From Methylothermaceae bacterium (GTDB lineage: Bacteria; Pseudomonadota; Gammaproteobacteria; Methylococcales; Methylothermaceae), in the NCBI GenBank assembly GCA_026981855.1, contig JALSIB010000013.1, forward strand, positions 1-64,000: a DNA stretch of 64,000 nucleotides, given 5' to 3'. A program made the translations under genes and the position numbers. The notes under the pieces were generated by a model that did not search any database, was not told where the DNA came from, and saw nothing but the letters and a program-made list of their open reading frames with translations. Shown one piece after another: positions 9,785 to 21,361 of this stretch. Positions within the stretch are counted from its first letter, which is position 1; each line of letters begins with the position of its first letter.

Positions 9785-9800
9785 GTATACATTGATATAC
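9785..9800. promoter_or_regulatory. Candidate antitoxin operator palindrome
   Basis: GTATA, six bases, then TATAC, sitting directly upstream of the preferred antitoxin start. Ribbon-helix-helix antitoxins usually bind short palindromes over their own promoter. This is inferred from position and symmetry only. Confidence 0.4.
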
Positions 9801-9868
9801 ATGCAATGCATTCTACCTCGTATTTGCTTTTTGGGGAATGATCGAAAGTGCTGTATACAAGATGGGCA

Positions 9869-9938
9869 GGCCTGTTTGAACAAGCTGGAGGCCCTGACGC
9901 AGCGATATGGCGGGCGGTTCAAGCCGGACGGGGGTTGG
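9869..9938 (+). pseudogene. Displaced copy of the fadJ 3' end
   Basis: These 70 bp match the fadJ tail at 9141-9210 with 64 of 70 identities by eye. They encode ACLNKLEALTQRYGGRFKPD against ACLNRLEALTQRYGERFKPD. The reading frame is preserved, but no upstream fadJ sequence is present and the frame continues into unrelated sequence until a stop at 9995. The copy has the same orientation as fadJ, and the RelBE-like pair lies between the two. The remaining sequence from 9939 to 10286 shows no recognisable gene. Confidence 0.85.
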
Positions 9939-10286
9939 AGAAAGCACCGGTGGGTCGAGTTTCCCACAATTTCTGTGGATAACTTTGTGGATTGATTGCT
10001 GACAACGGCTTCCAGCCGGCCTGGGGGCTGATTTCCCTTTTCCTTGGCAAAAATCTCTCCAGGGAAAATTGAGCATAAGAATTCAATGGCTTATGGGCAC
10101 GCTTCGGCCATACGGCATTTATCGGTCAACTCTTGACAACGGCAAAATCAACACTCCTCGTTCTGTGCATATCTTTCCGCACCCCATTCCCGAAGGATCG
10201 AAACGGAACACGGAAATGGCGGCACACTCCACAGCAGCCGGGATAAAATGAGCGATTTTCCGTCTGTTCACGAAAGGAGCGCTATC

Positions 10287-11480
10287 ATGTCCGATGACCG
10301 TCTCGTTTTTCATCACCGCCGCGGGCTCTACGACCGGACCCAGCCGCCGGGCTTCCTGGAAAAAATCGGCGTGCATTATTACCGCCGCCTGGCCGAGAAA
10401 GCCGGCCTGCGTGAAGCGCCCCCCCCTCGGATAGAGGATCTTCCAGGCGACGACCTGCTGGAACAACAGGCCCGACAGATCACCACCGACAACGCCCTGA
10501 TCGCCCTCGCGCTCGGGGCCGTCACCACGATGGTCACGGTGTGGGTGGAGGTCGAATATGCCCCGCGGCTGGAAAGCTGGGATTACTGGCTGCTGCAAGG
10601 CGGCGTCACGGCGGTGATGCTGGCGCTGGAGTTTCTCACCCTGTTCTGGACTTCCCTCAGGTCGGTGCACAGCCTCGCCAGGTTGACGGGACACGACCGG
10701 GTGGAAGGCGACCCCCTGTTGCCCGGCGACGATACCGTCGCCAATATCCTGGCGCGGGCCGCGCTGGAAGTCCCGGACCCGGTGGTCCGCTATCTGGGGG
10801 TCGATCCGCTGAAATACATCTCGAAATCGAAATTGTTGCTCATCGGCCTGCTGTACAAGGCCAAGGTGGTGCTGACCAGCGTGGCGGCGAAGTTTCTGTT
10901 GCGGCGCGCCCTGGGACGAAGCGGCCTGCGTGTCTATGCGCCCTGGGTGGCGGTACCCATCACCGCCTTCTGGGACGCCTGGGTCATCTACAAGGTGGTG
11001 TGCGAGGCCCGGCTGCGCCTGTTCGGCCATCGCCTGGCCCAATACCTGGCCAATGAGATCCTCACGCCGGAGCTGTTCGACCACCTCTCCCCCCTGGCCC
11101 GCGAAGGGGCGGTCAGAGCCGTCGCCACCACCATGGTGCTCACGGAGAACTACCACCCCAACATGCTGATATTGCTGGTGCAGATCAGCGCGGCGGTCGG
11201 CATTCTGGAAGATCGGAAAGACTACGACGACTGGGAGGAATTCAAACAGTTGCTGGCCGAGGTCTCCGCCAAAGAGCGCAATTTTCTCCTTGACCTGGTG
11301 GCCGTCTCCGCCGCCTTCGACGGTAAATTGTCACGGCGGGAAAAGCAATTGCTGCCCGAAGCCTTCGGGGAACATGCCCCGGTGTATTTGGAACGGATCG
11401 AAACCCTGAAGGATCACTTGGTCAATGGCCGGCTCCATGCCGCCAAGGCATTGTGCAAACTGGATTTCGAGGCCGGATGA
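10287..11480 (+). CDS. Membrane protein with C-terminal TerB-like helical domain
   Basis: A 397-aa protein of unknown function. ATG 10287 follows AAGGAG eight bases upstream and is preferred to 10248. Hydrophobic segments occur near residues 72-90, 103-125, 182-205 and 222-245 (for example ALIALALGAVTTMVTVWV and LLLIGLLYKAKVVLTSVAAKFLL). The C-terminal 140 residues are a soluble helical region with a pattern like FLLDLVAVSAAFDGKLSRREKQLL, reminiscent of TerB/DjlA-type domains, which sense or bind metals at membranes. It resembles the family sometimes annotated LBF_2804-like. It is monocistronic and convergent with the aminotransferase gene. Confidence 0.7.
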   Translation: MSDDRLVFHHRRGLYDRTQPPGFLEKIGVHYYRRLAEKAGLREAPPPRIEDLPGDDLLEQQARQITTDNALIALALGAVTTMVTVWVEVEYAPRLESWDYWLLQGGVTAVMLALEFLTLFWTSLRSVHSLARLTGHDRVEGDPLLPGDDTVANILARAALEVPDPVVRYLGVDPLKYISKSKLLLIGLLYKAKVVLTSVAAKFLLRRALGRSGLRVYAPWVAVPITAFWDAWVIYKVVCEARLRLFGHRLAQYLANEILTPELFDHLSPLAREGAVRAVATTMVLTENYHPNMLILLVQISAAVGILEDRKDYDDWEEFKQLLAEVSAKERNFLLDLVAVSAAFDGKLSRREKQLLPEAFGEHAPVYLERIETLKDHLVNGRLHAAKALCKLDFEAG

Positions 11481-11526
11481 GCGGATGCCCCCCTTCTCCG
11501 CCCGGGAAGCAGGGGGGATCCAGCGG

Positions 11527-12705
11527 TCAGGACACTTTCTCGATTCTTTCCAGCGCCTTTTCCAGATTCTCCAGGCTGGTGGCGATCGAGATCCGGGCGT
11601 GGCCCGGCGCGCCGAAGGCCGTCCCCGGCACCAGCGCCACACCGGCCTGCTCGATCAGGTATTCCGCCAGGGCCAGATCGTCTTTCAGCCCCAGTTTCGC
11701 CGTCAACCCCGAAACGTCTGGAAACAGATAGAACGCCCCGTCGGCGGGAAGGCAGGAGACCCCGTCGATGGCGTTGAGCCTCTCGACCACGAAATCATGC
11801 CGCTGTTTGAACGCCTTCACCATTTCCCGGACGCAAGCCTGATCCCCTTCCAGGGCGGCTCTGGCCGCGGCCTGAGAGATGGAGGTGGGGTTGGAGGTGC
11901 TCTGGGACTGGATTTTCTTCATCGCCGCGATCACCGCCTTCGGACCTGCGGCATAGCCGATCCGCCAGCCGGTCATGGAGTAGGCCTTGGAAACGCCGTT
12001 GAGCACCATCGTGCGGTCGTAGAGGTCGGGGCAGACGTTGAGGATGTTGGTGAAACCGCCCTCTTCCCATACGATGTGCTCGTACATGTCGTCGCTGGCG
12101 ATCACGATCCGGGGGTGCGCGCGCAGCACCTCGCCCAGGGCGGCCAGCTCCTCGCGGCTGTAGACCATCCCCGTGGGATTGGAAGGACTGTTGAGGACGA
12201 ACAGCTTGGTTCCGGGTGTGATCACAGCTTCCAGCTGCTCCGGGGTGATCTTGAACCGCTGCGCCTGGCCCGCCTCGACCACCACCGGCTTCCCGCCCGC
12301 GAGCAACGCCATGTCGGGATAGGAAACCCAGTAGGGGGCGGGAATGATCACCTCGTCGCCGTCGTCGAGCAGCGCCTGGGCCAGGTTGTAGAAACTCTGC
12401 TTGCCGCCGCACGAAACCAAGACTTGATCGGCCTGATATTCCAGCCCGTTGTCGCGCCGGAACTTATCCACCACCGCCTGTTTCAAAGCAGGGATACCGT
12501 CCACCGGAGTGTATTTGGTCATCCCCGCCCGGATGGCCTCGATGGCCGCCTGTTTGATATGATCGGGGGTGTCGAAATCGGGTTCCCCGGCCCCCAGGCC
12601 GATCACGTCCCTGCCCGCGGCGCGCATGGCGGCGGCCCTGGCGGTCACTGCCAGGGTGGGTGACGGTTGGATGCGGTTGACGCGCTTGGAAAGTGTGATG
12701 CTCAT
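11527..12705 (-). CDS. Pyridoxal-phosphate aspartate aminotransferase (class I, Ib type)
   Basis: A 392-aa fold-type I aminotransferase, presumably interconverting aspartate/2-oxoglutarate and oxaloacetate/glutamate. Visible motifs are [16 protein letters not shown] at the N-terminus, NSPSNPTG in the cofactor pocket, and [16 protein letters not shown] carrying the PLP lysine, plus RISIATS near the end. The pattern fits the Ib subgroup (Rhizobium/Thermus type) rather than E. coli AspC. The start at 12705 diverges from uvrB across only about 36 bases, so both promoters overlap there. An open frame continues antisense through uvrB but is not coding. Confidence 0.9.
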   Translation of the reverse strand: MSITLSKRVNRIQPSPTLAVTARAAAMRAAGRDVIGLGAGEPDFDTPDHIKQAAIEAIRAGMTKYTPVDGIPALKQAVVDKFRRDNGLEYQADQVLVSCGGKQSFYNLAQALLDDGDEVIIPAPYWVSYPDMALLAGGKPVVVEAGQAQRFKITPEQLEAVITPGTKLFVLNSPSNPTGMVYSREELAALGEVLRAHPRIVIASDDMYEHIVWEEGGFTNILNVCPDLYDRTMVLNGVSKAYSMTGWRIGYAAGPKAVIAAMKKIQSQSTSNPTSISQAAARAALEGDQACVREMVKAFKQRHDFVVERLNAIDGVSCLPADGAFYLFPDVSGLTAKLGLKDDLALAEYLIEQAGVALVPGTAFGAPGHARISIATSLENLEKALERIEKVS

Positions 12706-12741
12706 GGAAACTGCCTGCTGTCTGCGAGAGAATTCAAGGTT

Positions 12742-14868
<2,127 letters not shown>

Positions 14869-14930
14869 AGATCCCCCCCCCATGCGGCTATACTTCCCTG
14901 ACCATCAACCCTATCATTCATTCCACACAC

Positions 14931-15572
14931 ATGGACAAGAACATCCGCTGGCACCACGCCACCGTTTCGCGCCAGGATCGGGAAAAACTCAACGGCCACC
15001 GAAGTTTCATCCTATGGTTCACCGGTCTGTCCGGCGCGGGTAAATCCACCCTCGCCCATCGGGTGGAAGAGCTGCTCTACCTGCGCGGTTGCCGCACCTA
15101 CGTCTTCGATGGCGACAACGTCCGCCACGGCTTGTGTTCCGACCTGGGCTTCAGCCTCGAGGACCGGCACGAAAACATCCGCCGTATCGGCGAGATGAGC
15201 AAGCTTTTCATCGAGGCCGGCGTCATCGCCCTCACCGCCTTCATCTCCCCTTTCCGAAAGGACCGGGATCTGGTCAGGGCGCTGGTGGACGAAGGGGATT
15301 TCATCGAGATTTTCTGCAACACCCCCATCGAGGTCTGCGAACAACGCGACGTCAAGGGTCTCTATCAAAAGGCCCGGCGGGGGGAAATCAAGGACTTCAC
15401 CGGCATCTCCTCCCCCTACGAGCCGCCGGAAAACCCGGAAATCGTCGTCAACACCGGTTCCGACCCCCTGGACGTCTGCGCCCGCCAGATCCTGGACTAC
15501 CTGGAACGAAACGACAAGATCGCCCTGATTCCTCATTCGGAACAACGCTGGGAGTTCATTCGTGAGAATTAA
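14931..15572 (+). CDS. cysC: Adenylyl-sulfate kinase
   Basis: APS kinase of 213 aa that phosphorylates adenylyl sulfate to PAPS for sulfate assimilation or sulfation. Walker A is [13 protein letters not shown], followed by the APS-binding [10 protein letters not shown], the DLGFS segment and [14 protein letters not shown]. The C-terminus overlaps galU by 11 bp. No ATP sulfurylase gene is nearby; pairing with galU and a signalling operon suggests a role in sulfated or nucleotide-activated sugar metabolism, which is inference. Confidence 0.93.
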   Translation: MDKNIRWHHATVSRQDREKLNGHRSFILWFTGLSGAGKSTLAHRVEELLYLRGCRTYVFDGDNVRHGLCSDLGFSLEDRHENIRRIGEMSKLFIEAGVIALTAFISPFRKDRDLVRALVDEGDFIEIFCNTPIEVCEQRDVKGLYQKARRGEIKDFTGISSPYEPPENPEIVVNTGSDPLDVCARQILDYLERNDKIALIPHSEQRWEFIREN

Positions 15573-16434
15573 AAAAGCCGTCTTCCCCGTCGCGGGACTG
15601 GGAACCCGCTTCCTTCCCGCCACCAAGGCCAACCCCAAGGAAATGCTACCGGTGGTGGACAAGCCCCTGATCCAGTATGCGGTGGAAGAAGCCGCGGCGG
15701 CGGGAATCGAATTGATGGTGTTCGTCACCGGACGCAACAAGCGCGCGATCGCCGACCACTTCGACAAAGCTTACGAACTGGAAGTCGAACTGGAAAGCCG
15801 GGGCAAAAACGACAAACTCGAGATGATCCGCGCGATTCCCCCCAGGGGCGTCAGCTGCGTCCATATCCGCCAGGCGGAAGCCCTGGGTCTGGGACACGCC
15901 GTGTTGTGCGCCCGGCCGGTGATCGGCGACGATCCCTTCGCGGTGATCCTGGCCGACGATCTGATAGAAAACGGCGCCGACAATTGTCTCCGCCAGATGG
16001 TGGAAATCTACGAAGCCCACAGGCTTTCGGTCCTGGCGGTGGAAGAGATTCCCCCGGAGGCCACCGGCAGTTACGGCGTGATCGCCACTTCGAACATGAA
16101 CGGAAACACCGTGCGGGTCGAGGGCATCGTGGAAAAACCCAGGCCGGAGGAGGCGCCATCCAATCTGGGGGTGGTGGGCCGGTACATTCTGACGCCGAGG
16201 ATCTTCCCCTTGCTCGAAACCCTCGGCAAGGGCGCGGGGGGCGAAATCCAGCTCACCGACGCCATCGCCAGACTGCTCGAATACGAAACGGTCTACGCCT
16301 ACCGCTTCCAGGGCAAGCGCTACGATTGCGGTTCCAAGCTGGGTTATCTCGAGGCCACGATCGATCACGCCCTCAAACATCCGGAGGTGGCGGAAGAATT
16401 CAAGGCCTACCTCCAAAGCCTCGAACTGGAATAA
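15562..16434 (+). CDS. galU: UTP-glucose-1-phosphate uridylyltransferase
   Basis: A 290-aa GalU making UDP-glucose for envelope polysaccharides. The nucleotidyl-transferase signature is [20 protein letters not shown], with [12 protein letters not shown], the metal-binding region ILADDLI and the tail [10 protein letters not shown]...[12 protein letters not shown]. The start is GTG at 15562, inside the end of cysC, indicating coupled translation. The sensor kinase gene begins 11 bases after its stop. Confidence 0.95.
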   Translation: MRIKKAVFPVAGLGTRFLPATKANPKEMLPVVDKPLIQYAVEEAAAAGIELMVFVTGRNKRAIADHFDKAYELEVELESRGKNDKLEMIRAIPPRGVSCVHIRQAEALGLGHAVLCARPVIGDDPFAVILADDLIENGADNCLRQMVEIYEAHRLSVLAVEEIPPEATGSYGVIATSNMNGNTVRVEGIVEKPRPEEAPSNLGVVGRYILTPRIFPLLETLGKGAGGEIQLTDAIARLLEYETVYAYRFQGKRYDCGSKLGYLEATIDHALKHPEVAEEFKAYLQSLELE

Positions 16435-16445
16435 AGACACCGGCC

Positions 16446-19208
16446 ATGGCCCTCATCAGGCTGCTTTTGCTGGCGGTGACGGCGGTCTTTCCCCTCCTTT
16501 CCGTGGCCACACTCCAACTCACCCCGGCAGAGCGCGACTGGCTGCGGGAACATCCGGTCATCCGCCTGGGCGTGGACGAGGGATACGCGCCTTATTCCTA
16601 CTTCGATGATGAAGGACGCTTCAAGGGAGCCGCGGCGGACTTCTCGCAGCGGCTCGAAAAACTGCTGGGTATCCGCTTCGAACCGGTGGGGGGACTGAAA
16701 TGGCCGCAGCTTCTGACGGCGGTGCGCGAGCGGGAAATCGACGTCATCGCCACGGTCGTCAAACTGCCGGAACGCGAATCCTTCCTCCACTTCACCCGGA
16801 TCTACCTTCCCACCCCGCTGGTCGTCATGACCCGGCGGGAACAGCCGCAACTCAAAAGCGCCCGCGAGCTCGCCTCCATGACCGTGCTGCTGGTGCGGGG
16901 ATATTCGTCGGCCATCCAGGCGCTCCAGCGCTACCCGGGCATCCTCCCAGTATGGGTGGACACGCCGCTGGAGGGGCTACGCGCCGTGGCCGCAGCGGAA
17001 GCCGACGCCTACGTGGGCGTGCTGGGGATCAACACCTGGCTGAGTCAGAATAACGGCATCTCCAACCTCAAGGTCAACACTGCCTTCGACATGGTCAAAA
17101 ACGGCCAGCGGCTGGGCGTGCGCAAGGACTGGCCCCAGCTCGCCGGGATTCTCGACAAGGCCCTGGGCGCGATCGCTCCCGAAGAGCAGGCGCAAATCTT
17201 CAGGAAATGGATTCCGGTGGATTCGGAAGCCATCCCCGTCCTGGGCACCGGCCTCACCCTGGCCGATCTGGAGTGGTTCCGCAACCTGGGACCGCTGAGA
17301 ATCGGCTATTTCCACCGCGCCTACCCCTTTTCCTTCCGCAACGACAAGGGACAGGCGGATGGGGTGGCCGGGGAAATCCTGAGATGGATCAAGGATCACA
17401 CCAATGCCGCCTTCGAATACATTCCCCACGAAAGACCAGCCGAGCTGCTGGCCGGCTTGAGAAACGGCGAACTGGACATCGCCACCGTCGCCACCCTCAA
17501 TACCGACTTTCCGGCCGGCATCCATCTGACCAGCCCTTTCCTACGCTCGACCCTGATGATCTTCGCCAAGGGAGAATCCCGGTTCTCGGGCGCCGAGGCC
17601 GAACTTTACGGTCTCACGGCAGCGGCCTACCGCCATGGGCCCGTCTATGAATATCTGAAACGCCGCCCCCGGATCACGGTGGTGGGCATGAACACCCTCC
17701 GGGAAACCCTGGAAGCCGTATCCCTTGGCAGATCCGACGTGGCCATCTTGGACGCCACCCTGGGACTGCGGGCTTTGAGCCAATGGGGATTGGAATCGGT
17801 CCATCCGCAGGCCCCTTTGCAGGGGGCCTCCAGCGCCCTGCGCCTGGGCGTACGCATGGACCGGCCAAGGCTGGCGCGGCTGCTGGACCAGCTCATTCTG
17901 GCGATGCCTCCCTCCGAGCAGGCCGCCATCCTGTCCCACTGGTTCGCCTTGCCGACGGGCGGCCTCCGGCCCGGAAAGGTGCTGCAATGGCTGGGCATCG
18001 CCGCAGCTCTGCTGCTGCTCATGATCCTGTTGTTCCTGCTCTGGAACCGCTCGGTCAAACGGGCGCTGGCGCGGCATCAGGCCAGGGAGAAAGCGTTGCT
18101 GGCCGAGGCGGTGGAACGGCAGCGGCTGCTGGAAACCGTCTTCGAGGCCATCCCGGATCTTTTCTTCCGCGTGGACGCGGACGGCACCATTCTCGACCAC
18201 CACGCCAACGATTCCTCGGAACTCTATGTCCCGCCGGAACATTTCCTGGGCAGGAAAATGCAGGATGTCCTGCCCGCGCATCTGGCGGACACGCTGAAAG
18301 ACATCCTCTGCCGGATACGGCTGAGCCGAAACCCCATCCCGTTCGAATACTGGCTGACGGTGCCCAAGGGGCGCCGCTGTTTCGAAGCCCGCTTCAACCG
18401 GATCGAGAACAGCGACCAGCTCGTCATCCTGATTCGCGACATCACCGAACGCAAACAGGCCGAGGAATCCCTGCGCCAGGCCCGCGACGAACTGGAAAAA
18501 CGGGTCGGAGAGCGCACCCGCGAACTCGCCGCCGCAAACCGGGAACTGGAATCGTTCACCTACGCGGTTTCCCACGATTTGCGCGCGCCGCTCAGGGCCA
18601 TCCGGGCGTTTCAACAAGCGCTGGTGGAAGATTACGGCGACCGCCTCCCCACGGAAGGCCGCGCGTATCTGGACGAAATCGCCGCCGCCTCGAAACGCAT
18701 GGGAGAACTCATCGAAGGGCTGCTCAACCTGTCGAGAACCAACCACGGCAAACTGGAACGCGCGCCCCTGCGGGTGGACAAGATCGCCCGGGAGATATTC
18801 GATCAGTTACTGCGTCACGAACCACAACGCTGCGTGACCCTGGACATCCAGGGCCCCATCGAAGTGGAAGCCGACCCGCGCCTGACCCGGACCTTGCTCC
18901 AGAATCTGCTGGAAAACGCCTGGAAATATACCCGCCACACGGAACAGCCACGGATCAGACTCTACAGTGAAATCAGAAACGGAGAACGGATCGTCTGCAT
19001 CGAAGACAACGGGGCCGGTTTCGACATGGCGCTGTCGGACAAACTGTTCCAACCTTTCCAACGGCTTCATTCCCGGGATGAATTCCCCGGACTGGGTATC
19101 GGTCTGGCGACGGTCCGCCGAATCGTCGAACGCCATGGCGGATGGATCCGGGGAGAAGGCCGGCCGGGCCAGGGCGCCCGTTTCTGCTTCACCCTGCCCA
19201 AGGCTTGA
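16446..19208 (+). CDS. BvgS/EvgS-like sensor histidine kinase with two periplasmic solute-binding domains
   Basis: A 920-aa sensor. The N-terminal hydrophobic segment is followed by two SBP_bac_3 (amino-acid-binding-like) domains, about residues 25-255 (HPVIRLGVDEGYAPYSYFDD) and 270-500 (LGPLRIGYFHRAYPFSF). A transmembrane helix lies at about 512-537. Next come a coiled coil, a PAS domain, and a HisKA domain with the phospho-accepting His near 708 (AVSHDLRAPLRAI). A HATPase domain completes it (LLENAWKYTR, EDNGAGFDM, GLGIGLATV). Unlike BvgS it carries no receiver domain; its likely partner is the next gene, 6 bases downstream. The ligand is unknown. Confidence 0.9.
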   Translation: MALIRLLLLAVTAVFPLLSVATLQLTPAERDWLREHPVIRLGVDEGYAPYSYFDDEGRFKGAAADFSQRLEKLLGIRFEPVGGLKWPQLLTAVREREIDVIATVVKLPERESFLHFTRIYLPTPLVVMTRREQPQLKSARELASMTVLLVRGYSSAIQALQRYPGILPVWVDTPLEGLRAVAAAEADAYVGVLGINTWLSQNNGISNLKVNTAFDMVKNGQRLGVRKDWPQLAGILDKALGAIAPEEQAQIFRKWIPVDSEAIPVLGTGLTLADLEWFRNLGPLRIGYFHRAYPFSFRNDKGQADGVAGEILRWIKDHTNAAFEYIPHERPAELLAGLRNGELDIATVATLNTDFPAGIHLTSPFLRSTLMIFAKGESRFSGAEAELYGLTAAAYRHGPVYEYLKRRPRITVVGMNTLRETLEAVSLGRSDVAILDATLGLRALSQWGLESVHPQAPLQGASSALRLGVRMDRPRLARLLDQLILAMPPSEQAAILSHWFALPTGGLRPGKVLQWLGIAAALLLLMILLFLLWNRSVKRALARHQAREKALLAEAVERQRLLETVFEAIPDLFFRVDADGTILDHHANDSSELYVPPEHFLGRKMQDVLPAHLADTLKDILCRIRLSRNPIPFEYWLTVPKGRRCFEARFNRIENSDQLVILIRDITERKQAEESLRQARDELEKRVGERTRELAAANRELESFTYAVSHDLRAPLRAIRAFQQALVEDYGDRLPTEGRAYLDEIAAASKRMGELIEGLLNLSRTNHGKLERAPLRVDKIAREIFDQLLRHEPQRCVTLDIQGPIEVEADPRLTRTLLQNLLENAWKYTRHTEQPRIRLYSEIRNGERIVCIEDNGAGFDMALSDKLFQPFQRLHSRDEFPGLGIGLATVRRIVERHGGWIRGEGRPGQGARFCFTLPKA

Positions 19209-19214
19209 ACGGCG

Positions 19215-21308
19215 ATGTCGAAAAAACTCAGGATTTTGCTCATCGAGGACGACCCCACCGATTTCCGCCTCATCAACCGCCACCTTTCCCGCGCCGGCCT
19301 GGATATCGAAACCCGGCGGGCCGGCAACGCCTCCCAGCTGCGCGCGATCCTGGAAAACGGCGACCGCTGGGACATCATTCTCACCGACTACGCCCTGCCG
19401 GACATCGATATCGAAACCGGGCTTTCCAGGCTCATGGAACGTTACCCCCAGACGCCCATCATCATGGTTTCGGGCACCTTGGGCGAAGAGCGGGCGGTGG
19501 AGATGCTCAAGGCCGGCCTGGAGGACTTCGTCTGCAAGGACAACCTTTCCAGACTGGTCCCGGCAATCCTGCGGGCATTGAAAAACTCGGAAATCAGGCG
19601 GGAAAAAGAGGCCTCCGAGGCGCGCTCGCGCATGTGGACCACGGCCTTCGAACACGCCGCGGTGGGAATTTTCATCACCGATCCCGATTGCCGTATTCTG
19701 GAAACCAACCGCGCCTTTTCGCAGATCATGGGATATCCCCACGATGAAATCGTGGGCCGGACGCCCGGGGTGTGGAAATCCGGTCATCACGACCGGGATT
19801 TTTATCAATCCATGTGGAACAGCCTGCAAACGACGGGACAGTGGCGGGGGGAAATCCGCAACCGCCACCGTTCGGGGAAGCTGGTGGATCAATGGCTGAC
19901 CATCAGCGCCGTCAAGGACGACACGGGCTCGGTGACCCATTATGTGGCGATGTTCTCGGACATCAGCCGCCTCAAAGAGACGGAACGGCAACTGGAATAT
20001 CTGGCCCATCACGACATCCTGACCGATCTGCCCAACCGGATGCTGTTCAACACCCGTCTGGAACAGGCGATCGAACACGCCCGGCGCCGGCAAACGATGC
20101 TGGCGGTGCTTTTTCTGGACCTGGACCGCTTCAAACACATCAACGACAGTTTCGGCCACGCGGCCGGAGACGCGCTGCTGAAAGAGGTCGCCCGCCGCCT
20201 CCGCGGCAACATCCGGGCCGAAGACACCGCCGCCCGCCTCGGCGGCGACGAATTCTGCCTGCTGCTCGATCCCATTCACACGAAAGAGGACGCCGCCACC
20301 GTGACCGGAAAGATCCTGACGGCGTTTCAGCAGCCTTTCAGGGTGGAAAACCAGGAAGTCCACGTCACCCCCAGCATCGGCATCAGCGTCTTTCCCCGGG
20401 ACGGGAAAGACGCCGCCACCCTGTTCCGCAATGCCGACGCAGCCATGTATCAGGCGAAAAGCCAGGGCAGCAACGGATTCGCCTTCTACTCGAAAACCCT
20501 CACGGACCGGGCGTTCGAGCAGGTCATGCTGGAAAACGCCCTGCACAAGGCGATTCAGAATCGGGAATTACGGCTGTATTTCCAACCCCAGGTGGAGATG
20601 CGCACGGGAAAACTGATCAGTGCGGAGGCATTGCTGCGGTGGGAACATCCGGACATGGGGATCATTCCCCCTTCAAGATTCATCCCCCTGGCCGAGGAAA
20701 CCGGCCTGATTCTCGCCATGGGCGCCTGGGTGTTTCAGGCGGGATGCCTGCAAGCCAAAAACTGGCTGGACAGGGGCCTCCACCCGGGCCGTCTCAGTCT
20801 CAATGTCTCCGGCGCCCAGATCCGCCAGGGGAAACTTGTGGCCGAGGTGGAACGCGCGCTTGCGGAATCCGGCCTGCCCCCGGCGTCGCTGGAACTGGAA
20901 GTGACCGAAGGCTTCATCATGGAAAAGGCGGAACATTCCATCGAAATCCTCGAGCGCTTGCGCGGCATGGGCGTCAGCCTTGCCATCGACGATTTCGGCA
21001 CCGGCTATTCGTCCCTGTCCTACCTCAAGCGCCTGCCCATCCAGCGGCTGAAGATCGACCAGTCCTTCGTCCGCGACATTCCCGGCGACCCCGACGACAT
21101 GGCGATCTGCCGGGCCGTCATCGCCCTCGGCCGCAGCATGGGGCTGGACATCATCGCCGAAGGCGTGGAAACCGGGGCGCAGCGCCGGTTCCTGCTGGAG
21201 CACGGCTGCCACAACGGGCAGGGCTTTCTTTTCAGCCGCCCCCTCCCGGCCCTGGAATTCGAACGAAAGTGGTTGAGCCGGCCGCCACAAGGGATCGAAG
21301 CGCCATAA
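19215..21308 (+). CDS. Response regulator with PAS, GGDEF and EAL domains
   Basis: A 697-aa c-di-GMP signalling protein. The receiver domain (residues 5-125) contains LLIEDDPTDF and the phospho-acceptor in ILTDYALPDID. A PAS domain spans about 145-260. The diguanylate cyclase domain carries an intact GGDEF motif (RLGGDEFCLL, near residue 342). The EAL domain has SAEALLRWEHP, LELEVTEG, AIDDFGTGYSSLSYLK and IIAEGVET, so its phosphodiesterase residues also look intact. Which activity dominates cannot be judged. The gene follows the sensor kinase immediately and presumably receives its phosphoryl group. Confidence 0.93.
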   Translation: MSKKLRILLIEDDPTDFRLINRHLSRAGLDIETRRAGNASQLRAILENGDRWDIILTDYALPDIDIETGLSRLMERYPQTPIIMVSGTLGEERAVEMLKAGLEDFVCKDNLSRLVPAILRALKNSEIRREKEASEARSRMWTTAFEHAAVGIFITDPDCRILETNRAFSQIMGYPHDEIVGRTPGVWKSGHHDRDFYQSMWNSLQTTGQWRGEIRNRHRSGKLVDQWLTISAVKDDTGSVTHYVAMFSDISRLKETERQLEYLAHHDILTDLPNRMLFNTRLEQAIEHARRRQTMLAVLFLDLDRFKHINDSFGHAAGDALLKEVARRLRGNIRAEDTAARLGGDEFCLLLDPIHTKEDAATVTGKILTAFQQPFRVENQEVHVTPSIGISVFPRDGKDAATLFRNADAAMYQAKSQGSNGFAFYSKTLTDRAFEQVMLENALHKAIQNRELRLYFQPQVEMRTGKLISAEALLRWEHPDMGIIPPSRFIPLAEETGLILAMGAWVFQAGCLQAKNWLDRGLHPGRLSLNVSGAQIRQGKLVAEVERALAESGLPPASLELEVTEGFIMEKAEHSIEILERLRGMGVSLAIDDFGTGYSSLSYLKRLPIQRLKIDQSFVRDIPGDPDDMAICRAVIALGRSMGLDIIAEGVETGAQRRFLLEHGCHNGQGFLFSRPLPALEFERKWLSRPPQGIEAP

Positions 21309-21347
21309 CGCGCTCTCCCATACGGGCCGTTTCGTTTCCCGGCGGCG

Positions 21348-21353
21348 TATAAT
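21348..21353 (+). promoter_or_regulatory. Perfect -10 box placed for a leaderless jetA transcript
   Basis: TATAAT ends eight bases before the jetA ATG at 21362. Transcription starting 6-8 bases after the box would begin at about 21359-21361, leaving zero to three leader bases. No ribosome binding site is visible between the box and the start. The -35 region (around GGCCGT) is poor, as is common where an activator or read-through also contributes. Confidence 0.5.
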
Positions 21354-21361
21354 ATCCCCCC

